A stretch of 18,417 bases of DNA from Chroococcidiopsidaceae cyanobacterium CP_BM_RX_35 (GTDB lineage Bacteria; Cyanobacteriota; Cyanobacteriia; Cyanobacteriales; Chroococcidiopsidaceae): NCBI GenBank assembly GCA_019242465.1, contig JAFAVL010000509.1, positions 1 to 18,417 on the forward strand, written 5' to 3'. Under the pieces are notes generated by a model. It ran no database searches, was not told where the DNA came from, and saw only the letters and a program-made list of their open reading frames with translations. The translations under genes were made by a program, and so were the position numbers. The first letter of the stretch is position 1, and the number at the start of each line of letters is the position of its first letter. Shown in pieces: positions 1 through 10,020 of the stretch.

Positions 1-392
1 GGTTCGTAGCCATCTCCCTTTTGCTTGAAATAAATCTTATCTTCTGACAACAGCCAGTAAGCAGCGTAGCATAGAAGCGGGCTCTGTTCAGAAAACAATA
101 ACAACGCCATTTCGGAACTCGTTACTGTTTGTCCCTCCTCAGCTAGCAGCTCCCAGGCTACCTCCAAATTTGAAAGGTCAAGGTATGGTTTGACCTCCTC
201 AACAAAACTTGGGAGTTCTGAAAGTTTGTAGGTCTTTCCAGGCACCTGATAAGTCACTTGTCGGGGGGCGAGGCTATGCGATTGACCGCGAACATCAACC
301 ACTATCCAGCGAGTCTTGCCATCTTGACGTTCGACTACAGCAAGACGGCGATCGCCCTGCAATCTAAATTCAACTAACGTTCCCTTGTCCAC
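1..392 (-). CDS. RNase II/R-family 3'-5' exoribonuclease, N-terminal part (partial)
   Basis: The minus strand is open from a GTG codon at 392 to the window edge, giving about 130 residues that begin VDKGTLVEFRLQGDRRLAVV and continue with a WIVVDVRGQSHSL segment. I recognise this as the N-terminal region of the cyanobacterial RNase II/R (VacB/RNB) proteins, which degrade RNA processively from the 3' end. The catalytic RNB domain lies off the window, so activity cannot be judged. GTG at 392 was chosen because the protein similarity starts exactly there; no good Shine-Dalgarno sequence precedes it. The gene follows rpmG and rpsR on the same strand, an order common in cyanobacteria, so co-transcription is likely. 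A heptamer repeat array fills part of the 104-nt gap to rpsR. Confidence 0.85.
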   Translation of the reverse strand, partial: MDKGTLVEFRLQGDRRLAVVERQDGKTRWIVVDVRGQSHSLAPRQVTYQVPGKTYKLSELPSFVEEVKPYLDLSNLEVAWELLAEEGQTVTSSEMALLLFSEQSPLLCYAAYWLLSEDKIYFKQKGDGYE

Positions 393-411
393 AACAAGCG
401 CAATGATTGGG

Positions 412-446
412 TTAGCTGTTAGCAGTTAGCTTTTAGCTGTTAGCTA
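412..446. repeat. Tandem heptamer array (5 x TTAGCTN-like)
   Basis: Five consecutive 7-bp units are visible: TTAGCTG, TTAGCAG, TTAGCTT, TTAGCTG and TTAGCTA. They lie between the rpsR stop codon and the exoribonuclease start, in DNA that is probably transcribed with the ribosomal operon. Short tandemly repeated heptamers of this kind are well known in cyanobacterial intergenic DNA. Their function is not established. Confidence 0.85.
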
Positions 447-455
447 TTGTTATCT

Positions 456-470
456 TTAGCAAATTGCTAA
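456..470. repeat. 15-bp palindrome sharing the TTAGC core
   Basis: TTAGCAA, a single A, and then TTGCTAA form a perfect inverted repeat with 7-bp arms. It lies 26 nt beyond the rpsR stop codon in the direction of transcription and next to the heptamer array, whose core it shares. As RNA it could form only a very tight hairpin. No run of T follows, so I do not call it a terminator. Confidence 0.7.
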
Positions 471-496
471 TAGCTGCAAGCGCATTCACAAGGGGG

Positions 497-712
497 TTAG
501 CCCTCTTGGTTAATGAAGGGAAGCAAAGCCATGATGCGAGCCCGCTTAATTGCTGCCGTCAAGTCTCGCTGTTGTTTTGCTGTCAGCCCAGAGATGCGTC
601 GCGGGAGAATTTTACCTCGTTCAGTAACAAACTTGCGCAATAGATCGACATCTTTGTAATCTATAGGTTCGTCCGGTTTAATTGGAGAAAGGCGACGACG
701 GTAGTAAGCCAT
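497..712 (-). CDS. rpsR: 30S ribosomal protein S18
   Basis: This 71-residue protein starts [20 protein letters not shown] and contains the S18 core motif [20 protein letters not shown] followed by [20 protein letters not shown]. These are diagnostic of bacterial and plastid S18. The length matches the cyanobacterial family. S18 binds 16S rRNA and S6 on the small-subunit platform. The start lies only 2 nt beyond the rpmG stop codon, so the two genes are surely one transcript with tightly linked translation. The exoribonuclease gene follows on the same strand. Confidence 0.97.
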   Translation of the reverse strand: MAYYRRRLSPIKPDEPIDYKDVDLLRKFVTERGKILPRRISGLTAKQQRDLTAAIKRARIMALLPFINQEG

Positions 713-714
713 AC

Positions 715-909
715 CTACTTAATTTCCTTGTGAACAGTGTGCAGGTTACAGTGAGGGCAAAACTTTTTCAGCTCCAGTCGAGCTGTGGTGTTGCGGCGGT
801 TCTTCATAGTGGTGTACCGAGAAACCCCAGGCGAACGCTTATTTGAGTTAGTGCGACACTCAGTACATTCCAATGTCACAATGATGCGTACACCCTTACT
901 CTTAGCCAT
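715..909 (-). CDS. rpmG: 50S ribosomal protein L33
   Basis: This 64-residue protein begins [18 protein letters not shown] and ends with [17 protein letters not shown]. It carries the two Cys-X2-Cys pairs (CTEC and CPHC) of the zinc-binding form of L33. The reading frame stays open upstream to 984, but the extra 25 residues do not resemble L33, so the ATG at 909 is taken as the start. Upstream of it GATGG is only a weak ribosome binding site. L33 sits near the E site of the large subunit. It is the first gene of the rpmG-rpsR-exoribonuclease unit. Loss of the Cys ligands is common in L33 paralogues; here all four are kept. Confidence 0.96.
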   Translation of the reverse strand: MAKSKGVRIIVTLECTECRTNSNKRSPGVSRYTTMKNRRNTTARLELKKFCPHCNLHTVHKEIK

Positions 910-1114
910 AATTTTACCATCACTAGAATCTATAAAAAATTTAGCGCAGTCTCTTATACTGACACAAAATTGGCAAAAAAGCAAAAATGCTCTAGCGATG
1001 CCTGATTAGTAAGACATGCAATACTGCAAGACGCCTAAATGTTTTTTTGGCAGTTTCCTGTACGTCATCCTTTGCCAACTGGAGTCAAGACCTGTATCAA
1101 GTAAGAGATAGTTT

Positions 1115-1762
1115 CTAAGTTCTGCTCATAGGAGGCTGGACAGCTCGTTGTAAAGCGTTGAGGCTAACCTCAGCTAGAAGCGCTAGAAACGCTACAGGAA
1201 TAGCACCCACTAGAAGAATGGCATTGTCATACAGCGAAAAGCCTAGGGTAATAAAAGTGCCTAAGCCCCCGCCGCCAATAAACGCGGCTAGTGTGGCGCT
1301 GGCAATCACTTCAACAGTTGCTGTTTTAACGCCTGCAATGATAACAGGCAAGGAGAGCGGAATTTCCACTTGTCGCAGAACTTGACCTGGTGTCATGCCC
1401 ATACCAAATGCGGCTTCGCGAATAGCGGGCTCAATGCTGCGAAAGGCAACATCTGTACTGATCAAAATTGGCGGCATAGCCAAAATCGTTAACGCGATCG
1501 CTGCCGATTGAAAGCTAAGACCGAAATAGGGAATAGCAAGAAACAAAATGGCTAGACTGGGGATCACGCGCAGAGCACTAAAGCTATTGATTAACAGGGT
1601 GGATGCCGCTTTAGAGCGGGCACTAAAAAGCCCCAACGGTAGACCCACCAATAAGCTAACGCCGAGTGGAACTACCACCAACAGTAGGTGACCTCCTAAG
1701 GCAGAGAAGAGGTCATTAAGGTGACTGACCGCATACAAGTAGGCTTGGATGAAAACGCTCAT
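1115..1762 (-). CDS. ABC transporter permease, OpuB/ProW-like (osmoprotectant type)
   Basis: This is a 215-residue integral membrane protein with about five to six hydrophobic segments. It has the binding-protein-dependent permease EAA loop at residues 116-142 (REAAFGMGMTPGQVLRQVEI, then PLSLP), which docks the ATPase. The FIGGGGLGTFITLG segment near residue 161 and the overall length fit the OpuBB/OpuCB/YehW group, which import glycine betaine, choline or related solutes. The true substrate cannot be read from the sequence. No ATP-binding or substrate-binding subunit lies beside it: rpmG is downstream and a tRNA gene upstream. Either its partners are encoded elsewhere or the gene is an orphan. 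The ATG at 1762 is the first in-frame start. Confidence 0.85.
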   Translation of the reverse strand: MSVFIQAYLYAVSHLNDLFSALGGHLLLVVVPLGVSLLVGLPLGLFSARSKAASTLLINSFSALRVIPSLAILFLAIPYFGLSFQSAAIALTILAMPPILISTDVAFRSIEPAIREAAFGMGMTPGQVLRQVEIPLSLPVIIAGVKTATVEVIASATLAAFIGGGGLGTFITLGFSLYDNAILLVGAIPVAFLALLAEVSLNALQRAVQPPMSRT

Positions 1763-1789
1763 TTTGTAGAAATTGGTTTAATCCAACAG

Positions 1790-1830
1790 CCAACCAAACA
1801 AACCTCCTACTGTTATTTGTATCTGGTTGG
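1790..1830 (-). promoter_or_regulatory. Inverted repeat upstream of the permease gene
   Basis: CCAACCA at 1790-1796 and TGGTTGG at 1824-1830 are perfect 7-bp complements separated by 27 nt. They lie between tRNA-Ser and the permease start, about 28-68 nt before the ATG. This could be an operator or a leader stem. No recognised binding-site consensus is apparent. Confidence 0.25.
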
Positions 1831-1876
1831 TAAAGGCTGAGACAGGAAGCTGTTGCTGTGATTTATCAAACTAAAA

Positions 1877-1968
1877 CGGAGAGGGAGGGATTCGAACCCT
1901 CGGTACGGAGTTTCCAACCGTACAGCGGATTAGCAATCCGCCGCTTTCGACCACTCAGCCACCTCTCC
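1877..1968 (-). tRNA. tRNA-Ser (anticodon GCU)
   Basis: On the minus strand the acceptor arm GGAGAGG (1968-1962) pairs with CCTCTCC ending at 1878, followed by the discriminator G typical of serine tRNAs. The D-arm sequence TGGCTGAGTGGTCGAAAGC, the anticodon stem-loop GGATTGCTAATCC with anticodon GCT, a long variable arm (TACGG and CCGTA) and the T-arm GGGTTCGAATCCC are all present. This is a class II tRNA reading AGC/AGU. CCA is not encoded; the DNA continues with TTTTAG. Confidence 0.97.
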
Positions 1969-1982
1969 AGGTTTGTGAGAAA

Positions 1983-2005
1983 CTATAATAACAGATATTT
2001 TGATG

Positions 2006-2010
<5 letters not shown>
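1983..2010 (-). terminator. Weak AT-rich stem-loop overlapping the crtB stop
   Basis: Read on the minus strand, CTATAACA and TGTTAT-TATAG can pair around a loop of about 10 nt, followed by TTTCTC. The stem includes the crtB stop codon and lies just before tRNA-Ser. It could end the carotenoid transcript, but the low GC content makes it a weak candidate. Confidence 0.3.
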
Positions 2011-4358
<2,348 letters not shown>

Positions 4359-4446
4359 TTAACCGTTCTACCCCCGACGATTGTTTCAGCTATTTCTCGC
4401 TCTCAATTATAAGTTGCAATCCGTTACACTTTCTCCCAGCCCCTCA

Positions 4447-4463
4447 CTGCCCCTAATCCCCAC
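4447..4463. repeat. C-rich dispersed repeat piece upstream of dnaK
   Basis: The 17-nt string CTGCCCCTAATCCCCAC recurs exactly at 18033-18049, inside the urea carboxylase gene, within a longer pyrimidine-rich stretch at both sites. It belongs to the CCCCTAATCCCC-type dispersed repeats I associate with cyanobacterial genomes. Here it lies in the pds-dnaK divergent region. Confidence 0.6.
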
Positions 4464-4540
4464 CCTCTTGTCTTCCGCCGCAGGATACAATAAATTCAGC
4501 AAAAGTTCTCAATATTTAAGATTTAAGTTTTTAACCTTTC

Positions 4541-4546
4541 AAGGAG
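4541..4546 (+). promoter_or_regulatory. Shine-Dalgarno site that fixes the dnaK start
   Basis: AAGGAG lies 11 nt before the ATG at 4558. The frame is open further upstream to 4381, but the translation there (Pro/Ser-rich low complexity) is not DnaK-like. This site together with the [14 protein letters not shown] start settles 4558 as the initiation codon. Confidence 0.75.
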
Positions 4547-4557
4547 AACAGCAAAGC

Positions 4558-6564
4558 ATGGGCAAAGTAGTTGGTATCGACTTGGGTACAACCAACTCAG
4601 TAGTCGCCGTCATGGAGGGCGGCAAGCCAGTGGTGATTGCCAATGCCGAAGGAATGCGGACCACCCCCTCTGTCGTTGGCTTCAGCAGCAAAGAAGGAGA
4701 ACGCATCGTCGGACAGATGGCACGTAGGCAGACCGTCCTCAACCCGAAAAATACCTTCTACGCTGTCAAGCGATTCATCGGACGAAATTGGAGCGAACTG
4801 AGCCCAGACTCGAAGCGAGTCACGTACACCATTCGTCGCGATGACATGGGCGGCATTAAAATTGAATGTCCGCGACTGAATAAGGAATTTGCTCCAGAAG
4901 AAATTTCCGCGATGGTACTCAAGAAATTGGCAGAAGATGCCAGCCGTTACTTGGGGGAGGCGGTTACTGGAGCGGTAATTACAGTACCAGCTTATTTTGA
5001 TGATTCCCAGCGACAAGCAACGCGCGATGCTGGACGGATTGCAGGGCTGGAAGTGCTACGAATCCTGAATGAACCAACAGCCGCCTCACTGGCTTATGGG
5101 TTAGACAGGCAACGGAGCCAAACCGTGTTGGTCTTTGACTTGGGTGGCGGCACGTTTGATGTTTCCATTTTGGAAGTTGGTGATGGAGTATTTGAAGTCA
5201 AATCTACCAGTGGAGACACACAGCTAGGCGGTAATGACTTTGACAAAAAGATTGTCGATTGGCTAGCCCAGCAGTTTCTAGAGGCAGAAGAAGTCGACTT
5301 GACCCGTGATCGCCAGGCTCTACAACGCCTCATGGAAGCAGCGGAAAAAGCCAAAATCGAGCTTTCTGGCGTCACCGTCACTGACATTAACTTACCTTTT
5401 ATCAGCGCGACTGCTGACGGACCTAAACATCTAGAAACCCGCTTAACTCGTTCTCAGTTTGAGGGTCTTTGTGGCGATCTACTAGCACGGCTGCGGACAC
5501 CAGTCAAGCGGGCACTAGCCGATGGCAACCTCCGCCCCACAGATATTGATGAGGTCGTCCTGGTAGGAGGCTCCACACGAATGCCAATGGTGCAACAACT
5601 CGTGCAGTCTCTGATTGGTAGAGAGCCTAATCAAAACGTCAACCCTGATGAAGTGGTTGCAATCGGTGCAGCTATCCAGGCAGGAATTCTTGCTGGAGAA
5701 CTTAAAGATGTACTGTTATTGGATGTTACCCCCCTGTCACTCGGATTAGAGACCATTGGTGGCGTGATGAATGCACTCATCCCCCGCAAGACCACCATCC
5801 CCGTGCGGCGCTCTGACATTTTTTCGACTTCTGAAAACAATCAAACTATGGTTGAGATTCATGTCGTCCAGGGTGAACGGAAGATGGCAGCAGACAACAA
5901 ATCGTTAGGGCGGTTCAAACTCACTGGGATTCCCCCAGCACCGAGGGGCGTACCACAGGTACAGGTTTCGTTTGACATCGACGCCAACGGGATTTTACTG
6001 GTCACAGCACTGGATCGGACCACTGGTCGAGAGCAAAGTATCAATGTTCAGGGGGCTTCTACGCTGAGCGAGGCAGAAGTCAAACGGATGATTCAGGAAG
6101 CGGAGCAATATGCCCAGTCAGACCGTGAACGCAAAGAACGGGTGGAAAAGCGTAATCGTGCCGAGGCTCTAATTTTGCAAGGGGAACGCGATCTCAAGAA
6201 TGTAGCACTGGATTTTGGGATGCAATTCGCCCGCTACAACCGTCAACGAGTCGAATCCATAAGTCGAGAGCTGCGTCAATATCTAGCGCAGGACGATGAC
6301 CGAGGTATCGATCAGACCTTAGCTGAGCTGCAAGATGCTCTATACGAATTGAATCGAGAAGTCCGCCAGTATTATAGTGATGACGAAGATGACGATTTGT
6401 TTGGCTCTATCCGCAGCGTCTTTACAGGGGAACGCGATCGGGAACGAGACCGCGAACCGTATGGTCGAGAGTCCCGTCCCTACTACGGAGGTGGATCTTC
6501 AAGTCGCAAGCAGCGTCCAACTTATCAAGATAACTGGGATGAAGAGGATGATAATTGGCTGTAG
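4558..6564 (+). CDS. dnaK: Hsp70 chaperone DnaK (DnaK3-like)
   Basis: The 668-residue ATP-dependent chaperone opens with the phosphate-1 motif GIDLGTTNS (6-14). It has the phosphate-2 motif [12 protein letters not shown] (192-203), the adenosine motif [12 protein letters not shown] (334-345) and the conserved inter-domain linker [10 protein letters not shown] (384-393). The substrate-binding beta domain follows, then a helical lid from about 500. Beyond about 605 there is an acidic patch (SDDEDDD) and then an Arg/Asp/Glu- and Gly/Ser-rich tail of about 45 residues. That tail lacks the EEVD-like or plain C-terminus of the standard form. The dnaJ gene follows on the same strand after 149 nt. 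The pairing and extended tail fit the cyanobacterial DnaK3 branch, reported at thylakoid membranes; the DnaK3 assignment is inference from memory of the family. Confidence 0.96.
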   Translation: MGKVVGIDLGTTNSVVAVMEGGKPVVIANAEGMRTTPSVVGFSSKEGERIVGQMARRQTVLNPKNTFYAVKRFIGRNWSELSPDSKRVTYTIRRDDMGGIKIECPRLNKEFAPEEISAMVLKKLAEDASRYLGEAVTGAVITVPAYFDDSQRQATRDAGRIAGLEVLRILNEPTAASLAYGLDRQRSQTVLVFDLGGGTFDVSILEVGDGVFEVKSTSGDTQLGGNDFDKKIVDWLAQQFLEAEEVDLTRDRQALQRLMEAAEKAKIELSGVTVTDINLPFISATADGPKHLETRLTRSQFEGLCGDLLARLRTPVKRALADGNLRPTDIDEVVLVGGSTRMPMVQQLVQSLIGREPNQNVNPDEVVAIGAAIQAGILAGELKDVLLLDVTPLSLGLETIGGVMNALIPRKTTIPVRRSDIFSTSENNQTMVEIHVVQGERKMAADNKSLGRFKLTGIPPAPRGVPQVQVSFDIDANGILLVTALDRTTGREQSINVQGASTLSEAEVKRMIQEAEQYAQSDRERKERVEKRNRAEALILQGERDLKNVALDFGMQFARYNRQRVESISRELRQYLAQDDDRGIDQTLAELQDALYELNREVRQYYSDDEDDDLFGSIRSVFTGERDRERDREPYGRESRPYYGGGSSSRKQRPTYQDNWDEEDDNWL

Positions 6565-6568
6565 CAAT

Positions 6569-6584
6569 TTGAGCTTGCGCTCAA
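6569..6584 (+). repeat. Small hairpin just after dnaK
   Basis: TTGAGC, loop TTGC and GCTCAA form a perfect 6-bp stem 4 nt after the dnaK stop codon. There is no T tract behind it, so it is more likely an RNA stability or processing element in the dnaK-dnaJ transcript than a terminator. Confidence 0.4.
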
Positions 6585-6713
6585 GGAAGCTGTCAAAGCT
6601 ACCAAGGAGCGAACCCTTGAGAGCTTACATTTTAGGGCTAATCTAAAATCCAAAATCTTAAATTACAGTCACAGCAACGCCAGCGCCAGGGTTGAAAATC
6701 CATAACATTACAG

Positions 6714-7691
6714 ATGCAGAATTTGCAGAACTTTCGGGACTACTACGAAATTCTGGGAGTACCCAGAGATGCTTCAAGTGAGGAGATTAAAAAGGTGTAC
6801 AGGCGGTTAGCACGTCTGTACCACCCAGATGTCAATCCGGGAAAGAAAGAAGCAGAAGAGAAATTTAAGGATATTGGTCAGGCTTACGAAGTCCTCTCGG
6901 ACTCTGGCAAGCGGGCGCAATATGACCAATACAGCCGATTTTGGAATCAACGAGGCTTCCGCTCTAAGCAAACACCCCAACCTAAAACCTGGGACAATCG
7001 CGCTGCTGCTAGTCGCACCAACAGTGAGTCAGTCAGTTTTGAAGAGTATCCAGACTTCAACAACTTCCTCGATCAACTGCTAGGGCGCAAGGAAAATAGA
7101 AATGGCTCAACTCCAGCAGACCCCTTTCGTCCTGGTACCAAGAAATACGCCACAACAGTGTCGTCATCTCGTTCTGGTCGGCGAGATGTGGAAGCTAGAT
7201 TGACGCTGCCACTGGAAAAAGCGTACCAAGGCGGATACGAACGGATTCGTCTAGAAGATGGACGATCGCTTGAAGTTGACATGCCACCTGGGATGGTTAC
7301 AGGTCAAACGATCCGTCTTAGAGAACAAGGTGTTGGTGGAGGGGATCTGTATCTAAAAATTACTGTCTCGCCTCATTCCTTCTTTAAAGTAGAAGGCTCA
7401 GATATTTTCTGCCAATTGCCAATCAATCCCAGTGAAGCAGTGTTAGGGGGACTGGTAGAAGTCCCAACTCTGGACGGTCGAGTGATGATGAAAATTCCCC
7501 CTGGAGCGAGGTTTGGTCAACGCCTCAGACTGCGTAACAAGGGTTACCCAGATGAGAGCGGCGAACGTGGGGATCAACTGGTAGAAATTCAAATTGTTGT
7601 TCCTAAAGACCCAAGTGAGCAAGAACGGGAACTTTACGAAAAGTTGCGCCAAATTGAAACCTTTAATCCCCGGTTAGACTTACCAATTTGA
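6714..7691 (+). CDS. dnaJ: DnaJ/Hsp40 co-chaperone without zinc finger (CbpA-like)
   Basis: The 325-residue protein has an N-terminal J domain at about residues 8-72 with the HPD motif at 37-39, which triggers Hsp70 ATP hydrolysis. A Ser/Gly/Arg-containing linker follows to about 155. The two beta-rich DnaJ C-terminal domains include [16 protein letters not shown] and [20 protein letters not shown]. No CxxCxGxG repeats occur, so it is a type II DnaJ. It follows dnaK on the same strand and probably serves that DnaK specifically. The 149-nt gap between the genes contains AAATCCAAAATC-like intergenic repeat text and no obvious promoter. Confidence 0.94.
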   Translation: MQNLQNFRDYYEILGVPRDASSEEIKKVYRRLARLYHPDVNPGKKEAEEKFKDIGQAYEVLSDSGKRAQYDQYSRFWNQRGFRSKQTPQPKTWDNRAAASRTNSESVSFEEYPDFNNFLDQLLGRKENRNGSTPADPFRPGTKKYATTVSSSRSGRRDVEARLTLPLEKAYQGGYERIRLEDGRSLEVDMPPGMVTGQTIRLREQGVGGGDLYLKITVSPHSFFKVEGSDIFCQLPINPSEAVLGGLVEVPTLDGRVMMKIPPGARFGQRLRLRNKGYPDESGERGDQLVEIQIVVPKDPSEQERELYEKLRQIETFNPRLDLPI

Positions 7692-7717
7692 AGAAATATA
7701 CAGAGTATATTTGTTAG

Positions 7718-7744
7718 AACCCCACGAACTCATTATGTGGGTTT
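7718..7744 (+). terminator. Possible terminator after dnaJ
   Basis: CCCAC (7721-7725) can pair with GTGGG (7737-7741), and flanking AA/TT pairs extend the stem past one bulged C. TTT follows and then a pyrimidine-rich stretch. It is short and imperfect, so it is a weak candidate for the end of the dnaK-dnaJ transcript. Confidence 0.35.
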
Positions 7745-7815
7745 CCCTCACCCCTTTTCTTTAAGGGCTCCTGATAGGATTAAGAAAGATAAAGAAAGCT
7801 AAGAGTAAAGCAACT

Positions 7816-8295
7816 ATGACTCTGAGCAATGTCCGCGACCTCTATCAACAGGTCATACTAGAACACTACAAAAAACCAAAACACAAGGGTAAAACAACCC
7901 CGGTACATCGGTATCAAAAAGGGCATAATCCTTCCTGTGGCGATACGATCGAATTGACGTTGCAGTTAAATGAGACTGGCGACACCATCGAGGATGTCAA
8001 GTTTGAAGGGGAAGGCTGTGCGATCGCTATGGCATCTGCCGACTTGATGGCAGATGTGTTGCAAGGTAAGCAGATTGATGAAGCATTGGCAATGGTACAA
8101 CGCTTCCAAAGTATGATGAAAGGTCAAGCTGAGTTTCCCAAAGAGCAGCGCAAGCTCAATGTGATGCAAGGAGTCGCACAATTTCCTGTGCGCATCAAAT
8201 GTGCTAATCTCACTTGGCATACCTTAAAAGCTGCTTTGGAAGCATCTAACAGTGCGCCCCTAGAGGAGTTTGTCAGCAATGAAAAAGACGATTGA
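7816..8295 (+). CDS. sufU: SufU-type Fe-S cluster assembly protein (NifU-like N domain)
   Basis: The 159-residue protein is of the IscU/SufU fold. It has the three conserved cysteines in their usual settings: SCGD (C41, with D43), GEGCAIAMASAD (C68) and IKCANLTWHTL (C129). The insert between the second and third cysteines (about residues 86-120) is typical of SufU rather than IscU. SufU proteins accept sulfur from the SufS desulfurase as a zinc-bound transfer partner and/or scaffold. No sufS or sufBCD gene is in the window. ycf51 starts 3 nt after its stop codon, so the two genes are co-transcribed. Confidence 0.92.
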   Translation: MTLSNVRDLYQQVILEHYKKPKHKGKTTPVHRYQKGHNPSCGDTIELTLQLNETGDTIEDVKFEGEGCAIAMASADLMADVLQGKQIDEALAMVQRFQSMMKGQAEFPKEQRKLNVMQGVAQFPVRIKCANLTWHTLKAALEASNSAPLEEFVSNEKDD

Positions 8296-8298
8296 GAA

Positions 8299-8814
8299 AT
8301 GCCAAGTTACACTGATTTTCTGACCTTAACTCAATGGGCGGGGATCGCCACATTAGCCTGTGCCGCCATTACAGTCCTGGGCTTCATTTTGCAATGGGGT
8401 ATCAGGTTTCGCTTGGTTGGCGTCACTGGCTTCCTGGGAGTGCTGACGGGCGGCTTATTTGCACTGAGTTTAGTACCGTTCACTCGGACAGTGATTCCGG
8501 GAGCAGTGCGATTCTCATTAGTTTATGACACTGGTGCCACACAAACTGTGATTGCCGTTTCCCCCAAAATCACTCAGAATGAACTAGAAGCGACTCTGCG
8601 CCAAGCAGCTAGCGACCTCTACTCATACGGTCGTCTAGGTCGGGACGAAAATCTACTCACTATCCGTGCCCGCACGATTATCCATCCAGAGCCAGGAGTT
8701 TCACAGCCGCTTTACTTAGGTCAGGTGAAGCGATCGCTGGACAACCGTAATGATGAGCAAATGGCAATCGAAATTTACCAAGATAAATTAGCTCGAATTG
8801 CGGATGCGGCCTAA
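8299..8814 (+). CDS. ycf51: Ycf51 family protein (DUF2518)
   Basis: The 171-residue protein has two predicted membrane segments, at about residues 13-34 and 38-60, separated by the motif RFRLVGVTGFLGVLTGG. A soluble C-terminal part follows, starting SLVPFTRTVIPGAVRFSLVY. This pattern is the Ycf51 family, conserved in cyanobacteria and some algal plastids, with no established function. It lies 3 nt downstream of sufU, which suggests a joint transcript. The link to Fe-S assembly is context only. Confidence 0.88.
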   Translation: MPSYTDFLTLTQWAGIATLACAAITVLGFILQWGIRFRLVGVTGFLGVLTGGLFALSLVPFTRTVIPGAVRFSLVYDTGATQTVIAVSPKITQNELEATLRQAASDLYSYGRLGRDENLLTIRARTIIHPEPGVSQPLYLGQVKRSLDNRNDEQMAIEIYQDKLARIADAA

Positions 8815-8834
8815 TTTTTTTGTGTGTTTTAGCT

Positions 8835-8857
8835 CCTGAAAGAGATTTCAGGTTTTT
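8835..8857 (+). terminator. Rho-independent terminator after ycf51
   Basis: CCTGAAA (8835-8841), loop GAGA and TTTCAGG (8846-8852) form a perfect 7-bp stem followed directly by five T. This is the best terminator-like signal in the window. It sits only 11 nt before the ATG of the next gene, so it could also act as an attenuator for that gene. Confidence 0.6.
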
Positions 8858-8868
8858 ATGGTCGAGAG

Positions 8869-10020
8869 ATGAATCAAGCCCCTACTCAGTTTTTTCTTAA
8901 CGTTGCCCCCAGCCGGGTGCTGCACAGCCGAGAGGCAATAGAACAGGCGGGAGCAGCAATTGCGACTCTAGGTCGTCGCCCTTTACTAGTGGGAGGTGAT
9001 CGCACTCTTGTTGCTGCACAACCCCGATTGCTACCAGTATTAGAACGGGAGCAGTTGTCAATTGCCCAAGCTGACTATGGCAGCGACTGTAGTGAAACTG
9101 GGCTAGCTGCCCTTAGGCAAAAAGTCACAGAACATCAAGCTGATTTAATTATTGGTGTAGGAGGAGGCAAAGCTCTAGATGCTGCTAAACTTTTAGCTCA
9201 TCAATGTCAGTTACCAGTCGTAACGATCCCCACTTCAGCCGCGACATGCGCCGCTTGGACTGCCCTCTCCAACGTCTACTCCAACCAAGGAGCCTTTCTT
9301 TACGATGTCAGCCTCAACCGTTGTCCAGATCTACTGATTCTTGATTACGGATTAGTTAAATCTGCTCCAAAACGCACCCTCATAGCTGGAATTGGTGATG
9401 CTCTTGCTAAATGGTACGAGGCTTCTGTCAGCAGTGGTCACCTGGACCAAACGTTGATTGTAGCGGCAGTACAGCAGGCCAGAGTGTTGCGAGATATCCT
9501 GTTTCAAAAATCAACCGCTGCACTCAAAGAACCAGGGAGTGCTGTCTGGCAAGAAGTTGTAGACGCAACGATTCTACTGGCTGGGGTGATTGGGGGACTA
9601 GGAGGCGCTCAATGCCGCACAGTTGCCGCCCATGCCGTTCATAACGGTCTCACCCATCTTACACATCACAACAGCATTCATGGGGAGAAGGTTGCCTATG
9701 GCATTCTCGTGCAACTGCGTTTAGAAGAATTGGTACAAGGGAACCAACTGGCAGCCGCAGCACGGCAACAACTGTTGAAGTTCTACACCGAGATTGGATT
9801 GCCTCAGACACTAAGCGATTTGGGCTTGGGCAATGTCACCTTAAAGGAGTTGCAAACAGCGGCTGAAATTGCCGTAGCTCCCAACTCTGATATCCATCGC
9901 TTACCTTTCAAGGTAGTTCCTGAGCAACTGATGGCAGCAATGGTTTCCACTACAGCTCCAGATGTAGGGCGTAACCAGCTGAGTTCTCCATCTCCAGCAA
10001 TGCAGGAAGTTGAGCGATGA
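8869..10020 (+). CDS. Iron-containing (type III) alcohol dehydrogenase family, GldA-like
   Basis: The 383-residue protein is of the glycerol-dehydrogenase branch. It has the NAD pyrophosphate loop GVGGGKALD (96-104), a TIPTSAATCAAW nucleotide-contact segment (119-130), and the three metal ligands expected for GldA-type enzymes: D177 in GIGDALAKW, H255 in VAAHAVHNG and H271 in SIHGEKVAYG. It probably oxidises or reduces a small polyol or aldehyde with NAD(P)(H). Glycerol is not proven as substrate. Its last 4 nt overlap the start of the aminotransferase gene (ATGA), so translation is coupled. The region just before the ATG is occupied by the terminator hairpin, and GAGAG is the only ribosome-binding-like string. 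Confidence 0.88.
   Translation: MNQAPTQFFLNVAPSRVLHSREAIEQAGAAIATLGRRPLLVGGDRTLVAAQPRLLPVLEREQLSIAQADYGSDCSETGLAALRQKVTEHQADLIIGVGGGKALDAAKLLAHQCQLPVVTIPTSAATCAAWTALSNVYSNQGAFLYDVSLNRCPDLLILDYGLVKSAPKRTLIAGIGDALAKWYEASVSSGHLDQTLIVAAVQQARVLRDILFQKSTAALKEPGSAVWQEVVDATILLAGVIGGLGGAQCRTVAAHAVHNGLTHLTHHNSIHGEKVAYGILVQLRLEELVQGNQLAAAARQQLLKFYTEIGLPQTLSDLGLGNVTLKELQTAAEIAVAPNSDIHRLPFKVVPEQLMAAMVSTTAPDVGRNQLSSPSPAMQEVER

Noticed and set aside
4381..4557. N-terminal extension of DnaK by 59 residues
   Set aside because: The extra part is low-complexity Ser/Pro text without DnaK similarity, it covers a C-rich repeat, and AAGGAG clearly serves the ATG at 4558.
7816..8295. sufU read as part of a full SUF or nif Fe-S operon
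   Set aside because: No sufS, sufB, sufC, sufD or nifS gene is present. Only ycf51 is adjacent.
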